Source: Gnetum montanum
Taxonomy: Eukaryota; Streptophyta; Gnetopsida; Gnetales; Gnetaceae
Length of the DNA: 64,000 nt
Assembly (NCBI GenBank): GCA_015680685.1
Contig: MNCI01027262.1
Span: 356,338 to 420,337 of the forward strand
Direction: 5' to 3'
The notes below the pieces were generated by a model. It made no database searches. It was not told the origin of the DNA and worked only from the letters and a program-made list of their open reading frames with translations. Shown here piece by piece: positions 23,503 to 35,270 of the stretch. The position numbers were made by a program, and so were the translations under genes. Each line of letters starts with the position of its first letter. Position 1 is the stretch's first letter.

Positions 23503-24078
23503 AACTATCCTAATGTAGAGTATTCATTTCCACTTTCCATACATAGTTTGAACCTATATTAACAGCTTTGGGTTACCAAGTGTATTCTATTGGATACACC
23601 AAGTATCCATTTCCAAGATTACCAAATGTTAATATATCATCCTTAAAGTGGTCATACTTACATTGCTTATGAACAATAATATTAATTACTTAAAAGAAAG
23701 AATGTAAATTTTATGCAGAGTAAATGGATGAAAAGTATAATTATGTTAGTCTAAGTAATGCAATGGATATAGGGAATCTCAATTTTATTATCATTCATGC
23801 ATTTGTCTAGGTACATATGCACTCGAATAAAATGCCATACAATCTCTTAAATCCATGCTATAGAAACTTAGAGGAAAATTATTGTAACTTTCATGGAAAG
23901 AAACTACAAGAATTTGTTGAATGCTATAATTGAAAGGTATCATAAATGCTCCACATTTATATAGGTAACACCTAGATTAGCATTGATGTACATGTGTCAA
24001 CACATCATAGGATACATTGATAGGACTATGTCAATGTATACATGTGTTGATGTAGCCTATCTTATTTATGATTCATCA
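23503..24078 (-). mobile_element. AX-a 3' LTR, second fragment
   Basis: Continues the LTR broken at 4218 and ends ATTCATCA, followed at 24079 by the family purine tract (plus TACCCCTATGACTAATT). The order of LTR end then tract shows this is the 3' LTR of a minus-strand copy. Confidence 0.8.
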
Positions 24079-24329
24079 TACCCCTATGACTAATTGAAAA
24101 CTTGTCCTTGAGTGAACACAATTGGGGTTAAGTTTCTTATAAAATTTTGGAAAGTATGAAACTTTATTGGAAGAATGACCAACTTTGACTAACTTTGAGT
24201 GTTGAATTATACAAATTCACCAAAATAAGTGTAAATTTCCAATAAAAATTTGGACACTTGGATAAAACATGTAATAGGTGTTGGTTGAATTAATGGAGAC
24301 ATGATGAAGTTTCATATTGTGCTAGGAGG

Positions 24330-26908
24330 TAAAGGCTTATGTGGCTCAGATGATCCTTCATCTCATCCTAGTGCTATTAGGGGTTGAGGCTACCTTGTTG
24401 CTACCACTATTGCTATTGGAAGCTTGAAGGCATCTAGGAGTGCCTTCATTTTCTCCTCCTTAATCCATGGATCATAAATTGTCTAGGTTTCTTTGACGAG
24501 ATATGCTAGTGCAGGGATTTCCCATGGACATGACATTGAAGGAAATAATTCCCTCATGTTGATAAACCAAGCTATGAATGTTTAACATTTAATATTGAAC
24601 ATATTTATGAGGTTTTGTAGCTCTTGGTAGTCATTTTTCCTCCTTGCTAGGTACTCAAAAAAATAGTTTGTTGATTAGTGAACCTGCTTCTGAGAACTTC
24701 AAGCTCTATGTTGGGTGTCTCCAAATTTTGTTTTGTTTCCTTGTAGAGCTTCAACTCTACTTAATAGAGGATGTAAGATATGACAACCTGCTTCTCTAAC
24801 TCACTCCCTATCCTTACTATATGCATTACCAAGTTTGCATATCAGAGGTTGATAAACATCATATACCTCTATCATCATTTCAATCTACAATGTTTTGAGG
24901 TAGATCTCTACATGATTTAATGCATATAGTTCATTGAAGATGGGATACCCCACATATTCTCTTTGTTGTAATTGCTAGATGACCTTGTTCACCTTTGCCT
25001 TTTCAAATTTTATCTCCTTTTCATTGGCCTTTTTAAGTAGCTTGAATTGGTTCCTATAATGGTTCTTTACTTTCTCAAACTTTAGGGCCTTATTCTTCCA
25101 AGTGGCTACCTCAATTGCTATTCCTTGGTAAGGGGCATGAACCTTCTTCATCAAGAGTTTTCTATTCTCAATTCCCAACCTTCTCAAACCTAAGTTAACC
25201 TTAACAAGCTTCTTCTGCTACTAGTAGATGTGTTTGATCATGTGGTCTTCATGCTACTTACCATTTCACAGGCGATGATTATCCTTAGTGTTGACCAAGT
25301 TCTTATTATAAACCTGTGATAGGTCCTTCTTAGTGTTATTGGCTGTGGCCTATGCCACAGATGCATCATAGATCATCATACTTGCTCAAATTTTAGGACC
25401 TCATTCTTCCAAGAGGCTATCTCAATTACTATCCTTTGGTAAAGGATAGGGACCTTCTTCATCGAGAGATTTCTATTCTTGGTTGCCAACCTCCTTAAAT
25501 CCAAGTAAAAATTAGCAAGCTACTCTTGCGGCTAGTAGATGTATTTGACCATCTAGACCTTTTTCTACTTAGCATTCCATAGGTAATGATTATCCTTGAT
25601 GAGGATCAAGTTCCTCTTATGAACTTGCGATAGCTTCTTGTCAGTGTTATTTCCCATAGCCTCTAACATGGATGCATCAGAGATCATCATTTCCTTTGTA
25701 TTCTTGGCCTCTTGATATTTTTTCTAAAGTTATTGAAAAGCTTCATCTTGTGTGAGCTTTGGTTGAAGAATGGTAGGATCTAAGAGACAGGCTCAAATGG
25801 CTCATGGTTGAATGATAGATAGAAGACTCCTTATAACCTATAGATCCTTGTTTTTGCTATAGATATTACTTCCAAAGCTTCCAAAGTTATTCTATAGCTA
25901 CAAGCATCTTTAGTATGATTTCTGGGGCTATAAGTGGTGGTGGTGGTGGTGGTGGCCACTCCTCTTCCTATAGCTTTCCTACTATGTTATTGTTCATCAT
26001 CTCTTGTCATTATCTTATAGGAGCACTGTGGACCACATCATTCAAGTAGCAAGCTATTCCCCCATTCTTTTTTAGATCAAGAATGAGAAGTGAAGTATCT
26101 TCCTATCATTTTCATTGTCCTTGAAGCATTTCTCAATCTCTAGGAAGATGAGTTATGGTAGGTTGATAGAGAATTTTTCACTTAGAAATACACATGCCAT
26201 GGTAGAGAAGGTTGTCATTTTACTTGGCTTCACCATTGGGTTCAAGTGATATGTTGCTATTTTGAAGTAAACTTGTTTTGGCTTAATTAAGACACCATGC
26301 TCCTTATAGTACACTTCATAGTATCACTAATCCTATTTCCTTTTTGCCTTTGGTTTTTCTTGCATGGAAATATTAGCAATTTTTAGCTCAGTATTGGAGA
26401 AACCAAGGGCTTTAATTATTGATTCAACCAAATAAGATATGGTAATGTCCTTAATTTTCACTGATTCATCTCCTTATTAGTTGTTCCAAAATAGGTATGT
26501 CTTCCTCATGTACCACTCTCTACTACTGGAGAGAATGGGCCATAAGGGAGACCTCTGCAATTTCATCATGATCTCCTTTCATGCCAACTCCAAGAAGGAT
26601 CCAAAGTTCTACTCTTATAAAATGGAACTTTGGACCTTCTTAGTTTTGATTTGCTTTAAGCGAGCTTCTGTGAGGATGACCTAAGGGTTCAATCTTGGAC
26701 TAAGAGCCTCATCTCACCTATATTAGCTCATCTCTATAGTGGGAATCTACCTAAAAAATTTCACTTTGGGATCCTATCAAAGTGATCTAGTAGCATGTCA
26801 GCTTGGCTTCTTGTTCTTGGTATTGTTATTATTGGCCCTTTTCTATCTCGGTCTCTTTTCCTTGGGCTGTGATGACTCTCCCACTTATGGTCCTTGTTTG
26901 GATGACAT
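24330..26908 (-). pseudogene. AX-a 3' ORF (env-position protein, decayed)
   Basis: Homologous in position and sequence to the AX-b 3' ORF; the start is aligned at the CAT at 26906-26908. Two heptad-rich segments (25187-24975 and a similar one around 25400-25560) are near-duplicates of each other, carrying AACCTCCTTAAA/AACCTTCTCAAA-like blocks: an internal duplication of the coiled coil. A (GTG)n run at about 25932-25950 lies within it. No intact frame over 80 codons. Confidence 0.6.
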
Positions 26909-28979
26909 ATGCAATCATAAACATAACCCATGATTATCTCTTTAGTTCATAACTTTTATTTATTAGAATACCTTCCTTTATTAGATCAGGTTATGTTAAT
27001 TTCTTGGGTATTGCAATTTTATCATTTAGATGCTTGTTTTATGATCACTATCTAGGTGTATAATTTTATTATTATTTTATTCCTAGCTAATGGATTTTGT
27101 TTGTTGATCCAAATAATTTATGATAACTAATTTAATATTACTCTAATGGTTTAATAACTGAGAGTTAGAAAAATTTCAGAAAACTTTCTATGAAAAACCT
27201 AAGGTTCGTATCCTCCATGACCTAAAGTCTACTTCCAATAGCTTGAGGATTGAAAAATAGGTGAAATTAGGTAAGAAGTTTGGCAGTTAGGATCCTTGTA
27301 AGGTTCTTTGATATTGAAAAATTACAAAAACTCCTCTAGTGCTCTACAAAAATGTTGAAAAATAAGCTAAGTTTTATCCATATTTATAGGATTTTTATAG
27401 TATGTCAATGGAGAGGTGTTGATAGGGCTATGTCAACTTATTCCACTATGTTGATGAGGATCCATTAACATAGCTATTTAGATCTATCTTGCACATTTAG
27501 AACCATAGGAATTTCGAGTGAGTTTTTGAATGAAATAAGAGCCAAATGGAAGCTAGAAATAGGTAGAATGATGGAAACAATATAAAAGAAGGTAGGTGTG
27601 ACCTAGTAGAAGCAACTGAAGTGGATTTGGATGAGTTTGGTATGGATGTTATGATATTAAGAAGAGAAAAACTAAATGATATAATGTTATCAAGATGATT
27701 GATTGAGAAAATGATCCATGGTTATGGCATTTTAATTAAGTTAGATCAAAGGAATGAAGGTGGGTCCTTTCAAAGTAGACACATGCCTATTATGCCATTA
27801 CATACCTTCATCTCAAAGAGTCTATGGGCTCCAAGGATAATGAATGGTTGGGTTATGTTAAATTTCATATTCATGAAAGGTAGTGCCCAAGGATTGTGAT
27901 ATCTAGAAAACAAGATTAAAGAATTTGTTATGGTATGAGGTAGCAAGGTGGTAGAGAATGAATTGAGTAAATGATAGAGAGAGATGGAATGGGGAATAGA
28001 TAATCTATGTCCTATCACATGAGGTTCTTGGTGCATATTGTAATTAAGATGATTTAATACTAGTCCATTCCAAGTCTTAACCAAGTCCATCCCACTTATA
28101 GTGACCTTGCATTGACATATTCCCCTATTCTGCTGATCAAAATTTTTTGATAACCCCAAAGGAGAACCATCACTCTAATAGAAGAATAGAAAAGAAGATG
28201 AAAGTATATAGGACCTTAGTTAGAGGGATTCCTTCAAGCATAGGTGATAAATATTTCTAGCCCCATAACTAGTGCTTGTAGGTCATTATTGAGTCTAAGA
28301 AGTATGCTTTGAATTTGTGTAGTAGTTTTTTTTCTCTTTTTACATAGGTACCACATCATGAAAAAATATGCTTCCTTTTATGATCGATAATAGGAGTGAT
28401 GATAGACCAGTAAAATATCATAGAACTTTAAAAAGGAATTTAAGAGAAAAATACATCTAATCCCCTTGAGGTCACATCCTTTTCCATTCCTGCTTGATCC
28501 ATTTCTAGTTTGTTGGATAATAAGATCATTGATTACTTTTTATTTGTAATGTGAAAGAGCATTCATGCTCCCAACAATACTAATTTCTCATGGAACCAAT
28601 GGAATGAATGAATGTTGTAAGGTTGTTGCATGATACTATCAGAAAATTTATATGTTGGTAGTAGAGATCATAACCCAAAGATAAAATTTGTTTAATTAGT
28701 TAATCAATCATAATATTGATAGCTTCCTTAAATAACTTTCCAAATTCAAGGTTACAAAGAGAAAAAGAAAAGAAAAGAAAAGATAATATATATAAAATAA
28801 TTAATAAAATATTCAAAAAAATGGAAAATATATAAATAATGTTACAAAAAAGGTGTAAAAAATTAGTTAGCCTCATCAATATATTGATATGAATGATCAT
28901 CTCTTCCATGACTATGTTGAGAGGAGGAGATCTAAAAAATGGAGCATGTCTATTCCTATGCAAAGGTATCAATGTTACT
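26909..28979 (-). other. AX-a noncoding spacer
   Basis: Contains motif (b) at 27206-27228 (GTATCCTCCATGACCTAAAGT) and motif (c) at 28901-28922 (CTCTTCCATGACTATGTTG), an AAAAG-type simple repeat at about 28758-28785, and a block (27760-27840) shared with AX-d 54700-54800 around GGGTCCTTTC/GGGTCCTCCC and CAAAGAGTCYRTRGGCTC. No coding motif recognised. Confidence 0.6.
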
Positions 28980-29330
28980 AGTTACTTGAGGTTCTAGAAA
29001 TCGCATAAGTTATTGTATGTTGAATAATAGAAATTTTTGAGGACTTGATGGATGGTAAATTGTCATGGCCCTAGAAGGAAAAGTTGAATGTATTATAGAA
29101 GGTCCTTCCCATAACATTTGAAACTTAGTGCGTTGTGGCACCTACATGAAATTCTAGTAAAGAATCTTATCACTAGGTTGGAATTAAACTCTTCTTATCC
29201 AAGCATCATCATATTGTTTGTGGTGTATCTTATGTAGTTCATTCATTATCAAGGCTATGTTGGTACCTATTATGGATCATCTTGATTTATTAATCTTTCC
29301 TTAACCATAAGAAATTGATAGTGGGTAAAA
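28980..29330 (-). pseudogene. AX-a integrase C-terminal fragment
   Basis: Minus strand shows KFQMLWEGPSIIHSTFPSRAM near 29110-29050, parallel to KFQILWEGPYIIQ of AX-b. The core domain is not present; the fragment ends near 29330. Confidence 0.65.
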
Positions 29331-29506
29331 GCCATGATTAGCACCAACATTATTTGCTTGCTGAAGATGAAAATCACAAGAATGAGGATTATTTCTAAAC
29401 TCACATTTAGGTGTTTTCTGGTCTCTAGAAACACCAAGGCTTAGATTCCTCCAAATAAACTCAGTGGTTATAGAGAAAACTATGTATTTTGACCCATCAT
29501 TAAGTA
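29331..29506. other. Unassigned AT-rich interval flanking TX1
   Basis: About 180 bp with no motif I can place. It continues, across the TX1 insertion, into 47010. Possibly part of the older Tat-like remnant or another degraded repeat. Confidence 0.3.
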
Positions 29507-29511
29507 CTAAT
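29507..29511. repeat. TX1 target-site duplication CTAAT (left copy)
   Basis: Identical to 47005-47009 immediately outside the other LTR; 5 bp is the normal gypsy duplication. Confidence 0.93.
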
Positions 29512-31074
29512 TATAACAACGAAAAATGTCGGTAGCTGGAAATACCAAAAAAAAATCCATGTACACAGTCTTAACCATGGATACGTGTGAGGGCCGTGCT
29601 GGAGGAAATGAATCCGTGGTGCCCTAAACGGTCTTGTCGATCAGACAGGGACTTACAAAATCAGTAAATCGACGAATATTGTAGATATTCCGTGGAACAA
29701 TCTGATTCGGTGAATCGCCAAAGGAGAAGAAAATAATGTAGATGACAACAACGTCAACACGATAGGAAGGATCGAATTTAAGGAAAATGCACAATTCCAA
29801 GATTTGTACTTTGACTTGAAAACTGGGTATATTGCATGCAAATTTCCAATGGAAAAGCTCCGCTTATCTTGTGTGAAGCATACACAAAATAACAAGAAAA
29901 TTGTTCAATGAGGAGTACAGAATGGAGTTCGATCTACCTCGTAAGCAAGAGATGGGATGCGAGGAAGGTCAAGCTCTAATGTCTATCGATCAACTGTTTC
30001 TGATCAATAAAACTCGCAATTCGCACCAGATGATCTTTCAATCTCTGATATACTCCTTTTGCCTTGGGTAGTCTCTGCTCAAAACTGCCAATGATCACCA
30101 ATGGAGAGAGCTACGTTTTCGCCAAAGGACTGCTTCCTCCTATTGCCAATGCTCCAGTGAAATGTCTTCTGTCTCTGCTAAAACATGATGCTGCCAAAAG
30201 TTAAAAGATGCTGGTCCTTTGTTTCTTCGTCAACTAGAGTATTTATAAGTTCGACAACATGCGGAGAAAGCATGGCCCTCAGGACACATGTCCCGAACTT
30301 TCAAAATACCATTGACCTGGTAAACTTTATGTTGAAATTGGCCATGTCGCATCACATTTTTGGGGGAAGGGGAAATGTACACTGTCAACACTTTTGCCAA
30401 AGCTGCTTCACGATTACGCACAATACGCTGATCAGCGTATTGTATGTTTGGATAGCAAATACGTAACTGCTTTAGCCAGATTTATGCTGTATTACACTTG
30501 TTTACTCTGCGTCGCGTGGCAGAGCATAATAGAGCATGAGAGTAGTTGATGCCAGCTGTTTTATGCTTATTTACACCGTAAAGCGTAATAGAGCATAAAA
30601 ATGGTCAACTTTACAACGAATTACGCTTGTCCACGCTGCGTAGCGTAATAAGCATAAAGCGACCAATCTGAAAAGAAAAGAAATCAATCTGCAGCTCTTC
30701 CTTGTATTCTGACTTTGGGTTTTTTGAAGCTCGTTAGGCTGCTCTGCGTAACGGAGCGTAAACTTGGCCCTGAGCAATAGACTTAGCCAAGTATGCGACA
30801 AGTTTCACACTTTAAACTTCGTCAAAACTGCCGAAGTAAGTTGCTTTCTGATATCAGAGTATGCTAAACAAAGTTACGTTGAACGACACCACACTATGTT
30901 GCGTAATGTAGCATAAAGAGAGAAAACAAAGAAAGTTTAGAATCTGTGAGAAACTCAGAGACTTGATGCTACGCGCCTCTTTGCTATGTTCTGTCTTCTG
31001 AATTTCTGTCACAAACATCCACCCAAATTGCAAATCTTTACCTGAGGCCGATTCGCAATTTCTATGGTGTTTCA
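29512..31074 (-). repeat. TX1 3' LTR
   Basis: Same length as, and closely similar to, 45442-47004, and related to the TX2 LTR. In minus orientation it starts TGAAACACC and ends with a mutated CA (ATA). A perfect 22-bp palindrome centred on TGATCA lies at 30421-30442, upstream of the TATA box. Confidence 0.93.
30240..30247 (-). promoter_or_regulatory. TX1 3' LTR TATA box
   Basis: Minus strand TATAAATA, preserved at the corresponding place in the 5' LTR (46170-46177) and in TX2 (58436-58443). The conservation supports a real LTR promoter. Confidence 0.7.
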
Positions 31075-31090
31075 ATGACCCCTCTTTGTT
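31075..31090 (-). other. TX1 polypurine tract
   Basis: Minus strand CAACAAAGAGGGGTCAT next to the 3' LTR; TX2 has CAACAAAAAGGGGCCAT in the same place. Confidence 0.75.
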
Positions 31091-32311
31091 GACGGTTAGA
31101 GGGCTTGCCCGAAAGATGTCGACAAAGAATACGAAACAGTGGATAAGTAAAAGTCCTAATAACATTCATCAATGGTTACTAAAGTGTCGCCCTATCAATG
31201 GAGAAGTGTAGAAATGAGGGAAATAGAGGATAGAAGGGTATGGGAAGGAATTTTTACAGCGGTAAGAGGGAAAAGGTTCGGGGAAGACGCAAATGAGGTT
31301 CGGGGAAGACCCAAATGAGGTTCGGGAAAGACGCAGATGTGTGAATATAGTTCTTTTTCATGCATAAGCACTTAGGCCTTCTCCTGTGACTATGTTTGCA
31401 TGGAGTTATGCCATCATTTTGCAGATGAAGGGGGTTGGTTAGACAAATTTTGTTGCATATGCGTAGCCTGGATGTGTTGTGTTTCATCCATTTTGCCAAC
31501 CCACTTCCCTTTTGTTTTTTTCTGGCGTCCACTAGACGTGTTGCGTTACGCCGGTTTATGGACTTGATTGTAATGCAAATGTGGAAAGCATATGCTGCGT
31601 ATGTACATTTTGCGTAAAGGAAGAAGATGGTGGAGATATAGGGAAGTAAGAACTAGGGGTAGGATTATGGAGAAAATAGGGATGCACTCCTAAGTGAATA
31701 GGTTAACCTAAGCAGCCATCTCAAAGCGTTGTATGTACCTCACTGCTTAGATGAACGCACCTTCGAACGACATCCTTGTAGCAAGTAACCTACAACCAAA
31801 GAGACAAACAAAGGACACCATTGCTCGGTTGAATCACCAGAGAGGTTGTTGAAACAAGTACTATTTGGGGCGAGACAGAGTGAGTGGGCGGTGAAGGAAG
31901 AACTGTAGCACGAGGCTAGGGTCTTCACCATTGATGCTTGGCCCAGCATATCACTGCCAAAGATTATCAGATCATCACACCTGACTGGTTACACAGAGAA
32001 CCAGCTAGGTGAATCTGTGAAGCCAGAGCCTGATAGCAATGATGAGCAGAGATCCCCAAGGTCATTTTTGATGAGAACTACTTCAGGGCTTCGGTCGGTG
32101 AACCTAAACTCTCAGAGGTGCCACCGCTGCAGTGGGAACCGTGACGACATCTCCGAGGGGTCAGTAGTGTGCCTTTCAGCACATCCGAGGAATCAGTAGA
32201 ATGCCAGTGAGGTAGCGACGCTGGGACTGTTCCAGTACCCCATCCCATTTGTTTTGCGGCTACACAGAGATGATTACGCTCGCTTGATTTGCATGATGGC
32301 AGCCTACAAGT
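31091..32311 (-). other. TX1 3' untranslated region
   Basis: No coding motif on the sense strand. The end next to the LTR (GACGGTTAGAGGGC...GCCCGAA...GTCGACAAAGAA) is strongly shared with TX2 59206-59250. The rest is homologous to TX2 59250-60220, including the CATCTCCGAGGGRTCAGTAG block near 32150. About 60 bp at 31269-31335 hold three copies of a GAGGTTCGGGRAAGACSCA-like unit. Confidence 0.7.
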
Positions 32312-32805
32312 TCTATTTTTAAGTCCTAGTAGACTGTCGTTGCTAGTTTTAAGTCTCAGTAGACCATGGTCCTAGTTTAAATTTTGGGCTAACCTAGAAA
32401 TGCTAGTTTTACATCGTAGAGGATGGTCGTAGGGCTGATTTATGGTCCCAACAGACCGTGCTATGGATGTCAGTTTCATGTCATGAACCAGTGACAAATC
32501 TGTGCTGGTTTTACATCTCAGCAAATGACTACTTACTTGTGCCAGTTTTATGTCATGGTGGATAGCTGGCGCCATTTTAGTGTTGTGGCGGATGCGTGCA
32601 GAAACTGCCAGTTTTTCGTCTTGGTGGACCTGTACAACGCTGCTAGTCTTACATCGTAGTGGATAGTTGCAACTTGCTAGTTTTACATCATGGCAGATGA
32701 TCATTGCCAGTTTAGCATTGTGGCAGATGCGTGAAGGAAATGCCAGTTTTACGTCGTAGCGGACGATTGTTGCCAGTTTAGCATCATAGCGGACGAATGT
32801 TGCCA
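32312..32805. repeat. TX1 3' UTR tandem array (about 29-40 bp units)
   Basis: Roughly 14 diverged units with the core CCAGTTTTACGTCGTAGCGGAC, each 29-40 bp. The same array occurs in TX2 at the same place. Most units hold a small inverted repeat of the form GTCT...AGAC or CGTC...GACG. On the minus strand the units read as repeats of VRYDVKLA, giving a 158-codon open frame (32848-32372), but unit lengths are not multiples of three. Tandem arrays in the 3' UTR are known from Tat/Ogre-type elements. Confidence 0.88.
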
Positions 32806-32952
32806 TACCTGATATTAACACTGGATATGCACGTAGATGTAGTACCACTTCAGATATATATGATTTACAAGATTCGGTAACTCGTTGCCATTGATATCTG
32901 CTAGCTTGAATTCGCCATTGCCATATACATCAGCTACCAAGAAAGGGCCCTC

Positions 32953-33990
32953 CTAGTTTGCAGAGAATTTTCCTACTGGTTCGCGAATGGCCTTGAGAAC
33001 CAAATCTCCCTTCTTGATAGGACGTTGTTGAAGATTGTGAAGGTGCTTTTGCCTCTGCTTATCTTGATATTTTTCAATGGTATCAAGCGTCTGTATTCGC
33101 TTCTCCTCTACTGAATCCAAATCCATGATCTGAGACTTGGTGTGCTGAGCATCATTTATAATCGTGGAGAGGACCATTCGCAGAGAAGGAACTTGTAGTT
33201 CAAGGGGCATCACCACCTCAGATCCATAGACTAGGCTATAGGGCGTACTGTCTGTAGTTGTTCTGCATGTGGTGCGATATGCCCATAGCACATAGAGGAT
33301 CTTTTCATGCCACCGTCTCTTGCTGTTGTCGAGCATTTTCTTGAGTAAATTGATGATGACTTTATTTGTTGCTTCAGCTTGACCATTCGCTTGCGGGTAG
33401 TAAGACGAGGAAAAAGATTGTTTAATGCCAAGATTTTCACAAAAAGATTTGGTTTCCAGACTACTAAACTGTGGCCCATTGTCGGCCACGATAGTCATTG
33501 GGAGGCCAAATCTGGTTACAATATTGTCCAAGATGAAATGATAGACTTGTTGAGATGTAATCTTTCATAAAGGGATGGCTTCCACCCATTTCGTGAAGTA
33601 CTCAGTAGCTATGATGATGAAGCTATGCCCTGCAGAAGACTTTGGCGTGATAGGCCCTATGATGTCTAGTCCCCATCGTTGGAAGGACCATGTGATTTGG
33701 GTCATATGTAGTTCTGTAGGCGACACGTGTATCAGATTCGCGTAATGTTGACACGTGTCACATGTTTTGACCTTTGTAAGACAATCTTTCTCCATGTACG
33801 ACTAGTAATAACCTAAGCGACGGATTTTAGAGGCCATGGCTTGTGGCGCTACGTGTCCTCTACATAATCCCTCGTGGACTTCACTGACTATACACTGCGC
33901 CTGATCTTTGTTAACGCAAGTAAGAAATACTCCATCAAAAGAGCGTCTATAGAGGGTACTGTCTCCTATGATGACGTACTGCCTAGCTCA
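32953..33990 (-). pseudogene. TX1 integrase (nearly complete, broken by a few stops)
   Basis: Minus-strand segments 33795-33565 and 33531-32953. The first carries the end of the zinc finger (KVKTCDTCQHYAN) and the core start RWGLDIIGPITP with HSFIIIATEYFTKWVEAIPL. The second carries GLPMTIVADNGPQF, SFSSSYYPQANGQAEATNK and HEKILYVLWAYRTT, then a C-terminal region ending GDLVLKAI. The three catalytic acids (D in GLDIIG, D in VADNGPQ, E in GQAEAT) are all present. A single stop (TAA at about 33564) splits the core and others precede it. The array follows directly. Confidence 0.92.
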
Positions 33991-34620
33991 CTTGTGAATA
34001 GCAACTTTCTGCATGCGTGTTAACTCGTGCGGTGGTTCGCCATGCAAGAGGTAAGCTTTAATGTGGTCATACCACTCTGGCATTCTATCCTCAAGCAGTG
34101 AAGATATTTGCGCTGTCTGAGTGATAGGGTCTATGCAATTTGTTATTAATGTGGGATAGGTGTCGAATAGGTGCAATGACATGTTTAAGGCTAACGTAGC
34201 AAGTGCATCGGCCAGTGTGTTATCATTACGGGGCACGTGTTGGGCATCGATGGTTATGAACCGCTTGAGAAGATCTTTAGCCATATTGCAGTAGGGCTGT
34301 AAATGTGCAGCCTTGCAGGCGTAGAATCCTATGATTTGATTTATAACAAGCATCAAATCACCCCTAATTGCTAGGTGTCGAACATCAAGTTCTTGGCAGT
34401 TAATAATCCCCTGAGGAGTCCCTCGTACTCTGCCACATTGTTCGTATAGGGAAAGGTCAAGTGGTAAGCATGAAGTCGCACATCCTCAGGTGATAGTGTA
34501 ATGACAGTGGCGACACTGCCACCTCTAGTGGTTGAAGCTCTGTCAAAATATAACGTTGCTTCGGTGCCTCTTAAAATAGGGCTTAAACTATGTACATGTT
34601 CATTTGGAAATTCAGGCTCT
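33988..34620 (-). pseudogene. TX1 second RNase H (archaeal-type), frameshifted
   Basis: A second RNase H between the normal RNase H and integrase is a Tat-lineage trait. Visible blocks: LYFDRASTTRGG, NNVAEYEGLLRGL, then after a one-base frameshift near 34405, MLVINQIIGFYACKAA, HVPRNDNTLADALATLAL. All four acidic catalytic positions (FD, EYE, RGD, AD) are still present. TX2 has the uninterrupted version, which is how the frameshift was recognised. Confidence 0.88.
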
Positions 34621-35270
34621 ATGGTTGCCTGACTATCAATAGGTGATGTTATTAATTGGTCAGTTATCACTTGGCCTTTCGTAGAAGATTGACCAATGTA
34701 ATGTAGATCAAATTCTTCCGTGATAGCTTTCCAACGAGCTATTTTACTGCTTTCGTATAGGTTATGCGTAATGGCCCTAAGGATATTATTTTTACAGATG
34801 ATGTTGACCTGAATATGGAAGAGATAGTGCCTACATTTCTTTAGCATAAATACTAATGCTAGGCAATTATGCTCTACTTCGTTGTACCTTGTTTCGTAAG
34901 CACATAGGGCATGAATCAAGTAGTAGATGGGTATTTTTGACCCATCATTTCTCTTTTGACAGAGTAATGTGGCTAAGGCTACATCTGAGGTCGCAAGGTA
35001 AATGTAGAACGGCTGATCCCTTTGTGGCAGGAATACCTTTGACAAGCGTTGAATTTCTTGTTTTAGGCTGTCAAATGCACATTGGCAATCGTTTGTCCAC
35101 TTGAAATTAACACCTTTCTTAAGGAGATGTTGCATGGGGTGTAGTTTATCTGTTAATCTCGAGATGAACCACTTGATAAACTGTAATCGTCCTTGTAACC
35201 CACGTAATTGTTTGAGATTTGTGGGAGGCGTTAACTCGATAATGGCTTTGACCTTATCAGGGTCTACTCG
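34620..35270 (-). pseudogene. TX1 RNase H 1
   Basis: Part of a 310-codon open stretch (35303-34371). Contains NFKWTNDCQCAFDSLKQEI, FYIYLATSDVALATLLCQKR, YYLIHALCAYETRYNEVEHN and CLALVFMLKKCRHYL, then ICKNNILRAI where active enzymes usually have TDN. Loss of catalytic acids in this first RNase H is usual in dual-RNase H Tat elements. Confidence 0.85.

Larger units (their letters stand above)
24079..29330 (-). mobile_element. AX-a internal region (3' half of an Athila-like element)
   Basis: Follows the 3' LTR with purine tract (a), a decayed 3' ORF, the noncoding spacer with motif copies (b) and (c), and a piece of integrase C-terminus. Similarity to AX-b fades near 29330, so RT, protease, gag and 5' LTR are absent from the window. 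Confidence 0.78.

Noticed and set aside
29331-29506. Organellar insertion
   Set aside because: Looked briefly like organelle-type sequence, but I could not match any gene; left unassigned.
30421-30442. Perfect 22-bp palindrome as a bacterial-type operator
   Set aside because: It is within a plant LTR and corresponds to the family hairpin; no bacterial context.
32312-32805. CRISPR-like array
   Set aside because: Units are contiguous and diverged, with no constant repeat plus unique spacers; it is a retrotransposon 3' UTR array in a plant.
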